NCBI RefSeq assembly: GCF_002973525.1
Contig: NZ_PVEN01000004.1
Location: 419,371 to 483,370 of the forward strand
Direction: 5' to 3'
Origin: Paraburkholderia sp. BL21I4N1
Lineage (GTDB): Bacteria > Pseudomonadota > Gammaproteobacteria > Burkholderiales > Burkholderiaceae
Length of the DNA: 64,000 nt
Below are positions 58,887-64,000 of this stretch, piece after piece. The notes beneath the pieces were generated by a model that was given only the letters and a program-made list of their open reading frames with translations, was not told the origin of the DNA and did no database searches. The position numbers were made by a program, and so were the translations under genes. Every line of letters begins with the position of its first letter. The stretch's first letter is position 1.

Positions 58887-58919
58887 CAAAAACGGCACCG
58901 TTGGGTGGTTTCGGTGCCG
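58887..58919 (-). terminator. Hairpin between livK and livH
   Basis: ACGGCACCG (58891-58899) and CGGTGCCGT (58911-58919). On the minus strand it is followed by TTTTGC. A partial terminator between the binding-protein gene and the permease genes. Confidence 0.65.
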
Positions 58920-58939
58920 TCAGGCTGAACGTCCCGTCA

Positions 58940-60139
58940 TCACATCTTCACGACGTCGAGAACCGCTTTCTTGCCGTCCTTGAAGTCGTAAAGCGTAATG
59001 GCGCTCTCTTTCAAATCACCCTTGTCGTCGAACGCGATGTGGCCGATTACCCCGTTGTAATCGGTGGACGGCATCGCAGCCAGCACCTTGGGCGCCTCGA
59101 TCGAATTAGCGCGCTTCATTGCATCGACAATCACGTACACAGCGTCATACGTGAACGGTGCGTAAATCTGCACCGGTGTGTGGAAGCGGTCGACGTACTT
59201 CTTTTCGAAGTCCGCTCCCTTGTCCATCTTCGAAAGCGCGAGTCCCGCCTCCGAGCAGACCAGGTTTTGCACGGCGGATCCCGCCAGCTCCCCCACCTTG
59301 TCGGTACACACACCGTCGCCGCCAAGGATTTTTGCCCTGATACCGAGCGCCGCCGCCTGTTTGGTAAACGGCCCGCCCGTCGCGTCCATGCCGCCGAACA
59401 TAATCACGTCCGGCTGAACACTCTTGATCTTTGTGAGGATGGCCCGGAAATCCGTGGCCCGGTCGTTCGTCGCTTCCCGCGCGACGATCTTCGCTCCGCT
59501 CGCCTGTACGGTCTTCGCGAATTCGTCCGCGAGCCCCTTACCGTAGGCGGTTGCATCGTCCACTACGGCGATGCGTTTGGCGCCCAACGCCTTCGTGGCG
59601 TAATCGGCGAGCGCCGGACCTTGTTGCGCGTCCGTGGCGACGACCCGATAGGTCGTCTTGAAACCCTGCTGCGTATAGGCCGGATTAGTCGACGACGGCG
59701 AGATCTGCACGATGCCCGCATCGTTATAGATCTTCGAAGCCGGAATCGACACCCCCGAATTCAGATGCCCGACCACCGCGACCACGTGGTCGTCGACCAG
59801 CTTCTGCGCGACGGCGGTGCCCGTTTTCGGGTCCGCTGCGTCGTCCTGCGCGTCGAGCTCCAACTGGATCTTGTGGCCGTCGATCGTCAAACCCTGTGTG
59901 TCGATTTCCTCGACCGCCAGACGCGCGCCGTTCTCGTTGTCTTTGCCCAGATGCGCAATGCCGCCCGTCAATGGGGCCGCATGACCGATTTTCACGACCG
60001 TCGCTTCAGTTGCCGGTGCCGCTGCCGTCACGGCCGCCGACGCACCTGCTCCCGCCTCGCCATCCTGTTTCTTGCCGCACGCGGTCAGCATCGCAACCGC
60101 GGCCGCGATGGACACGGCGTAAGCAAATTTGACTCGCAT
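58940..60139 (-). CDS. livK: Branched-chain amino acid-binding protein LivK/LivJ type
   Basis: 399 residues from the ATG at 60137-60139 (GGAG at good distance). Signal peptide with a lipobox-like LTAC (VAMLTACGKKQDG), so it is probably a lipoprotein, then an Ala/Thr-rich spacer. Peripla_BP_6 fold: VKIGHAAPLTGGIAHLGKDNENG, VVGHLNSGVSIPASKIY, ISPSSTNPAYTQQG, DDATAYGKGLADEF, FGGMDATGGPF. Supplies amino acids to LivHMGF. First gene of the liv cluster. Confidence 0.93.
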   Translation of the reverse strand: MRVKFAYAVSIAAAVAMLTACGKKQDGEAGAGASAAVTAAAPATEATVVKIGHAAPLTGGIAHLGKDNENGARLAVEEIDTQGLTIDGHKIQLELDAQDDAADPKTGTAVAQKLVDDHVVAVVGHLNSGVSIPASKIYNDAGIVQISPSSTNPAYTQQGFKTTYRVVATDAQQGPALADYATKALGAKRIAVVDDATAYGKGLADEFAKTVQASGAKIVAREATNDRATDFRAILTKIKSVQPDVIMFGGMDATGGPFTKQAAALGIRAKILGGDGVCTDKVGELAGSAVQNLVCSEAGLALSKMDKGADFEKKYVDRFHTPVQIYAPFTYDAVYVIVDAMKRANSIEAPKVLAAMPSTDYNGVIGHIAFDDKGDLKESAITLYDFKDGKKAVLDVVKM

Positions 60140-60204
60140 TAAGTAGGTCTCCTGCGCCTTGCAAAATCTCGTGTTCGGGACCCGGAGGCCTTGAGAACGC
60201 GCGC

Positions 60205-60232
60205 ATTGTAACTCCAATTTTGCGACGGGCAA
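60205..60232 (-). promoter_or_regulatory. Sigma-70 promoter candidate of livK
   Basis: On the minus strand TTGCCC (60232-60227), 16-base spacer, TACAAT (60210-60205). Predicted start near 60198, giving a leader of about 60 bases. Confidence 0.55.
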
Positions 60233-60324
60233 TATTGTTGAACCGGCAGGGTTTTCCTGCATTGCAACCTTATTTTGAGAGCAAAATTCACCAAAAGGCG
60301 CAACCCGGTTGCGACTATTTTTCG

Positions 60325-60340
60325 TGCATCAGTTGCACCA
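60325..60340 (-). promoter_or_regulatory. Weak sigma-54-like promoter of livK
   Basis: On the minus strand TGGTGCAACTGATGCA: GG and GC are 10 bases apart as in -24/-12 promoters, but the rest deviates from the consensus. Listed because an NtrC-like site lies about 110 bases upstream. Confidence 0.25.
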
Positions 60341-60441
60341 GCGTCGCACCCCGTGGCATCAAGTGTTGCCGCGAATTGGCCCAAGCCCCGATTGCAGCGC
60401 GTTTCGCGTTAAGTATTACGTTTCTATCGATATCGACGATC

Positions 60442-60460
60442 ACGCACTATTTTAGTGCGT
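60442..60460. promoter_or_regulatory. NtrC-like site upstream of livK
   Basis: ACGCACTATTTTAGTGCGT: 7-bp perfect arms around ATTTT, containing GCAC-N7-GTGC, the pattern of NtrC enhancer sites in enterobacteria. Nitrogen control of amino acid uptake is plausible. Confidence 0.4.
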
Positions 60461-60630
60461 CAAAAATCGACGCAAGCGCTTTTACCGAAAATAAACGGGG
60501 CCGCATCAATGAAGAGGAGTTTAAAAACCAGATCGAATTTCAAAAGATTTTGTGCGCAAGGACACTAAAACCGGGTGCCACACATGATCTGGCACTTTAT
60601 TAATTCTGGGATTGCCCGATCGATGGACAT

Positions 60631-60656
60631 AAAAAAAGCGCACCCTCGGGTGCGCT
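60631..60656 (-). terminator. Terminator of the fkpB-ispH unit
   Basis: Stem AAGCGCACC / GGTGCGCTT (around 60636-60657) followed on the minus strand by seven Ts. Lies 22 bases beyond the ispH stop. Confidence 0.8.
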
Positions 60657-60678
60657 TCCTTTCATGGTCAGCTAATTG

Positions 60679-61638
60679 TCAGGCTGGCAGACCCAGCCCG
60701 CGCGGCAGCGGAAACGCGATATTTTCCTCGATGCCTTCGAGCGCACGCACGTTGCGCACACCCAGTTCGCGCAAGCGGGCAATCACCGCCTGAGCCAGCA
60801 CCTCCGGCGCCGAGGCGCCCGCCGTCACGCCGATACGGCGCTTGCCCTCGACCCAGACCGGATCGATCTGATCGGGCGAATCCACCATATAGGCCGGCAC
60901 GCCGAGCTTTTCAGCCAGTTCGCGCAAGCGGTTGGAGTTCGAACTATTCGGGCTGCCGACCACAATCACGACGTCGCACTGCGGCGCCATGAACTTGACC
61001 GCATCCTGGCGGTTTTGCGTGGCGTAGCAGATATCCTGCTTCTTCGGCTCACGGATAGACGGAAATTTGGTCTTCAGCGCGCGGATGATCTCGGCGGCGT
61101 CGTCGACCGACAGCGTGGTTTGCGTGACGAACGCGATCCGCTCCGGATCGGCCAGCTGCAAGGCCTGCACGTCTTCGATATCTTCGACGAGGTGCATGCC
61201 CTCGCCCGCCTGGCCCATGGTGCCCTCGACTTCAGGATGCCCCTTGTGGCCAATCATGATGATGTCGAAACCGTCCTGGCGCATTTTCGCCACTTCGATA
61301 TGCACCTTGGTCACAAGCGGACAGGTGGCGTCGTAGACCCGCAGTCCGCGCGACTCGGCTTCGGAACGCACGGCTTTCGACACGCCGTGCGCGCTGAAGA
61401 TCACCGTATTGCCGGCTGGCACCTCTTCCAGCCGCTCGATGAAAATCGCGCCCTTCTTGCGCAGATCTTCAACGACATAGGCGTTGTGGACAATTTCGTG
61501 ACGCACGTAGATCGGCGAGCCGTGCAGCTTGATGGCCCGCTCGACGATCTCGATCGCCCGATCGACGCCGGCACAGAACCCGCGCGGCTGCGCCAGCAGG
61601 ATCTCGGTTTCGGCAAGAGTCGTATCCGTGATGCTCAT
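60679..61638 (-). CDS. ispH: 4-hydroxy-3-methylbut-2-enyl diphosphate reductase
   Basis: 319 residues (usual 315-320). Last enzyme of the MEP isoprenoid pathway; an iron-sulfur protein. The three cluster cysteines are in [24 protein letters not shown] and [10 protein letters not shown]. Substrate-site motifs [17 protein letters not shown] and [10 protein letters not shown] are intact. Two bases separate its start from the fkpB stop, and this pairing (fkpB-ispH) is conserved in proteobacteria. Confidence 0.96.
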   Translation of the reverse strand: MSITDTTLAETEILLAQPRGFCAGVDRAIEIVERAIKLHGSPIYVRHEIVHNAYVVEDLRKKGAIFIERLEEVPAGNTVIFSAHGVSKAVRSEAESRGLRVYDATCPLVTKVHIEVAKMRQDGFDIIMIGHKGHPEVEGTMGQAGEGMHLVEDIEDVQALQLADPERIAFVTQTTLSVDDAAEIIRALKTKFPSIREPKKQDICYATQNRQDAVKFMAPQCDVVIVVGSPNSSNSNRLRELAEKLGVPAYMVDSPDQIDPVWVEGKRRIGVTAGASAPEVLAQAVIARLRELGVRNVRALEGIEENIAFPLPRGLGLPA

Positions 61639-61640
61639 GT

Positions 61641-62096
61641 TTACAAAATCCCGATGATTTTCACTTCAAACGCCAGCGCCTGGCCGGCAAGCGGGTGGTT
61701 GAAATCGAACAGAGCCGAGGTTTCGCCGACCTCCTTCAGGACGCCGGCGTAGCGGCCGCCACCCGGCGCGTTAAATTCGACCAGATCACCGGGGGAAAAA
61801 TCCTCGCCGATCATGCTGTTTTCCCGCAGCGTGGCCAGCGACACGCGCTGGATCAACTCCGGGTTGCGGGGACCGAACGCCTGACCGGGCATTAGCTGAA
61901 AGGTCGAATGGTGGCCCACCTTCAAACCCAGCAAAATATCTTCCAGCGGCGGCGCCAGTTGACCGGCGCCGAGCAGCAGCGTGGCCGGCTTCTCGGTGAA
62001 GGTGTTGATGACTTCGGCGCCATCGGCAAGGGAAAGCCGGTAATGAAGCGTCACGTGTGAACCGGGTTTCACTTCGGAAATGTCGATGATGCTCAT
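61641..62096 (-). CDS. fkpB: FKBP-type peptidyl-prolyl isomerase
   Basis: 151 residues from the ATG at 62094-62096, SlyD-like fold: [56 protein letters not shown]. Upstream extension of the frame is not conserved. Its gene is next to ispH, as in E. coli fkpB-ispH. Cytoplasmic folding helper. Confidence 0.93.
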   Translation of the reverse strand: MSIIDISEVKPGSHVTLHYRLSLADGAEVINTFTEKPATLLLGAGQLAPPLEDILLGLKVGHHSTFQLMPGQAFGPRNPELIQRVSLATLRENSMIGEDFSPGDLVEFNAPGGGRYAGVLKEVGETSALFDFNHPLAGQALAFEVKIIGIL

Positions 62097-62296
62097 GCAA
62101 TGCTCGCTCAGTCGAAGCGCGCTGCACGCGGGCGCCGCGGGCGCAGTCGACGCCGCGGTACGCGTGTGGCAGACCGTCGGGGGTGCCGTGCGCAAAGCGC
62201 CTATTGTAAGCCACATAGCCTGCGCTGGCTTGGCCGCATCGCAGGGCTTGGCCGCATCGGCGTCGCCCCCGAACCGAACAGGAGGACCCTCTATAT

Positions 62297-63061
62297 ATGA
62301 ACGATTACGCCAGCATGATCGACGAAACATCCTCGCCAGCCGCGTTCCTGGCGCCGTCCGCACGCGGCAAACGGCCGCGCTCGCGGCTCGTCGGCGGCAA
62401 GTGGTTGAAGCAGGACATGCCGCGAGAGCGCTTGATCGACCATGGACCCGGTGTGTTGTCGGACACCGAGATGATCGTACTGGTGCTGGGTTCGGGCTTG
62501 CCGGGCCACGACGTGTTCAGCGTCGCGCGCGCGTTGCTGGAGCGCTTCGGCTCGCTACGCGCGATGCTCGACGCAACCTACTCGGACTTCGAGGGTGTCC
62601 GCGGCATCGGACCGGCGAAAATCGCCCAGTTACTGGCCATCATGGAAATGGCGCGCCGCTCGCTGGTCGCCCGCATGCGCGAGCGTTCGCTAATGAACTC
62701 GCCCGAAGCCGTGGAGAACTTCCTGCGCCTGCAGATCGGCTCCCTCCAACAGGAAGTGTTCATGTCGCTCTATCTCGACGCCCGGCATCGGTTGATCCAG
62801 TGCGAGAAAAGCGCCCAGGGCACGCTCACGCGGATGGCGGTGTATCCGCGCGAAATCGCCCGGCGCGCGCTAACTTTGAATGCAGCCAGCCTGATCGTCG
62901 CGCATAATCACCCCTCCGGCGTCGTCGAGCCGAGCGCGAGCGATTGCCGCCTGACGCGCACACTGCGCGACACCCTCGCGCTGATCGACGTGCAACTGGT
63001 CGATCATCTGGTGATCGGCACCGACAAGGTTTACTCCTTCGCCCGCGCCGGCTGGCCGTGA
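62297..63061 (+). CDS. radC: DNA repair protein RadC (JAB-domain)
   Basis: 254 residues. The N-terminal helix-hairpin-helix has [14 protein letters not shown]; the JAB/MPN domain has [14 protein letters not shown] with the metal ligands, and [15 protein letters not shown]. The function of chromosomal RadC is still unclear, despite its name. The ATG at 62297 is weakly preceded by AGGAGG at 62280-62285. Divergent from fkpB. Confidence 0.94.
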   Translation: MNDYASMIDETSSPAAFLAPSARGKRPRSRLVGGKWLKQDMPRERLIDHGPGVLSDTEMIVLVLGSGLPGHDVFSVARALLERFGSLRAMLDATYSDFEGVRGIGPAKIAQLLAIMEMARRSLVARMRERSLMNSPEAVENFLRLQIGSLQQEVFMSLYLDARHRLIQCEKSAQGTLTRMAVYPREIARRALTLNAASLIVAHNHPSGVVEPSASDCRLTRTLRDTLALIDVQLVDHLVIGTDKVYSFARAGWP

Positions 63062-63141
63062 CAGGGCTTGAGTCCCAGCCGAATCCGCCCCGAACCTGGA
63101 CCGCACGGGCGTTACGCGGAGTCAGGCATCGCAAATAAGGT

Positions 63142-63171
63142 TTGATTTTGCGGCTTTTTTTCCGCTATAAT
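63142..63171 (+). promoter_or_regulatory. rpmB promoter
   Basis: TTGATT (63142-63147), 18-base spacer, TATAAT (63166-63171), a near-consensus sigma-70 promoter. It leaves an untranslated leader of about 145 bases ahead of rpmB. Confidence 0.75.
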
Positions 63172-63322
63172 TCCGGTTTGCCTATTTCCAACCCCCTGTT
63201 CCGAAGCCACCAAGGCGTTCCGGAAAGGACCAAGCGCCTCTAGTTTCATAACTTAAGCGTGGCTCTTTTCGGGAAACTTTCACGGCGTTCGAACTCAGAA
63301 TTAGCGTATTAGGAGTGCTCTC

Positions 63323-63556
63323 ATGGCACGCGTATGCCAAGTAACTGGGAAAGCGCCGATGAGCGGCAACAACGTTTCCCACGCGAACAACAAAACCAAG
63401 CGCCGGTTCCTGCCGAACCTGCAAAACCGCCGTATTTGGGTGGAAAGCGAAAACCGTTGGGTGCGTCTGCGCGTTTCGAACGCCGGCCTGCGCCTGATCG
63501 ACAAGAACGGTATTGACGCTGTGCTCGCAGATCTGCGCGCACGCGGCCAAGCCTAA
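63323..63556 (+). CDS. rpmB: 50S ribosomal protein L28
   Basis: 77 residues: [20 protein letters not shown], then [13 protein letters not shown]. Exact L28 pattern. In operon with rpmG, 10 bp downstream. Confidence 0.98.
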   Translation: MARVCQVTGKAPMSGNNVSHANNKTKRRFLPNLQNRRIWVESENRWVRLRVSNAGLRLIDKNGIDAVLADLRARGQA

Positions 63557-63566
63557 GGAGTAAATC

Positions 63567-63734
63567 ATGGCTAAAGGCGCACGCGACAAGATCAAGTTGG
63601 AATCGACCGCAGGCACGGGTCATTTCTACACGACCACGAAGAACAAACGCAACATGCCGGAAAAGATGCTGATCAAGAAATTTGATCCGGTCGTCCGTAA
63701 GCACGTTGACTACAAAGAAACCAAGATTAAATAA
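63567..63734 (+). CDS. rpmG: 50S ribosomal protein L33
   Basis: 55 residues. ATG at 63567 with AAGGAG 8 bases upstream and TAA at 63732-63734. [20 protein letters not shown], then [14 protein letters not shown] and [18 protein letters not shown]. The type without zinc-binding cysteines. Confidence 0.98.
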   Translation: MAKGARDKIKLESTAGTGHFYTTTKNKRNMPEKMLIKKFDPVVRKHVDYKETKIK

Positions 63735-63771
63735 ATTTTGGTTTCCGCCTGACGAAGGCAAAGACAGGCGC

Positions 63772-63802
63772 AAAAAGCCTCGCATTCATGCGAGGCTTTT
63801 TT
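63772..63802 (+). terminator. rpmBG terminator
   Basis: Long stem AAAAAGCCTCGCAT / ATGCGAGGCTTTTT (63772-63785, 63788-63801), short loop, T run. The insertion element begins nine bases beyond it. Confidence 0.9.
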
Positions 63803-63810
63803 GTTTTCTG

Positions 63811-64000
63811 TGACCCGTCCTGAAATAAGTTGACACCTGATCCTGCGGGAAGAAGGAGAGTCAAATTGGAAACGGGTTCGAAGCGAACGCAGCGTGATTA
63901 CACGCTGGCTTTTAAACTGTCGGTGGTCGAGCAGGTAGAAAAAGGCGAACTGAGCTACAAGGATGCCCAGCGTCGTTACGGGATACAGGGACGTTCGACC
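63811..64000 (+). mobile_element. IS3-family insertion sequence, left end (cut by window)
   Basis: Starts near TGACCCGTCCTGAAATAAGT at 63811, which looks like a terminal repeat beginning TG, followed 55 bases later by a transposase OrfA with AAGGAGA ribosome site. The second end lies outside the window. Confidence 0.7.
63866..64000 (+). CDS. IS3-type transposase OrfA, N-terminal part
   Basis: TTG start at 63866 behind AAGGAGAG. The 45 codons seen read METGSKRTQRDYTLAFKLSV, then VEQVEKGELSYKDAQRRYGI and QGRST, the HTH (HTH_28/Tnp_1-like) of IS3 OrfA. The frame is open at the window edge. OrfB should follow in -1 frame. Confidence 0.8.
   Translation, partial: METGSKRTQRDYTLAFKLSVVEQVEKGELSYKDAQRRYGIQGRST

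Larger units (their letters stand above)
60140..60630. other. livK upstream region
   Basis: About 490 bases between the divergent-side end of ispH and livK, with no protein gene. It holds two promoter candidates for livK, an NtrC-like palindrome at 60442-60460 and flanking direct repeats ATCGACG (60432-60438, 60467-60473). Confidence 0.5.

Overview
The window looks like a chromosome segment of a high-GC betaproteobacterium of the Burkholderia/Paraburkholderia group. This rests on gene content and codon use: RibBX-type ribBA next to ribH-nusB, the gsiABCD peptide/glutathione operon, a liv cluster, AroP, PoxB, HemN and rpmB-rpmG all read like that group. No rRNA operon or origin is present. Two tRNAs are: Gly(CCC) and Leu(CAA).

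Layout. Positions 1 to about 8250 are visibly A+T-richer than the rest and carry only accessory genes: the start of an unknown gene on the minus strand, a Lit-like HExxH protease, a PHP-domain/SMC-like ATPase (TrlF type) and a nuclease-like/STAND NTPase. I read this as a defence island. From about 8500 the sequence is ordinary chromosome: D-cysteine desulfhydrase, a LysR regulator, malic enzyme, riboflavin genes with nusB, an aminotransferase, a lytic transglycosylase, UbiD, a LysE exporter, a threonine/serine-type dehydratase, small exported and hypothetical proteins, YggT and tRNA-Gly. A hipBA toxin-antitoxin pair (26177-27908) has an elaborate operator. Then come trmB, uppP, a DUF1439 lipoprotein, a YkgJ-like protein, hemN, tRNA-Leu, aroP, an alpha/beta hydrolase and poxB.

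Positions 38508-48074 hold one eight-gene minus-strand operon: an RpiR-type regulator, iaaA, gsiA, gsiB, gsiC, gsiD, a DmpA-type aminopeptidase and a DppA-type D-aminopeptidase. It looks like a complete unit for importing glutathione or small peptides and hydrolysing them, including isoaspartyl and D-residue peptides. A frameshifted MFS transporter follows, then rsuA, a small membrane protein, a Rossmann epimerase-like protein, a 2Fe-2S flavin reductase, argD with a candidate arginine attenuator, a GNAT acetyltransferase, the livKHMGF cluster, ispH-fkpB, radC and rpmB-rpmG. The window ends inside an IS3-type element.

The most interesting points are: (1) a 16-codon leader peptide with four consecutive Arg codons, apparently leaderless, followed by mutually exclusive antiterminator and terminator hairpins in front of argD; (2) the defence island with three unrelated large effector-like proteins; (3) a pair of inverted 41-bp elements that exactly frame the hipBA promoter; (4) a 13-bp inverted repeat around the RpiR operon promoter; (5) an NtrC-like site upstream of livK. 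All functional statements are read from sequence and family knowledge; nothing was searched or computed.
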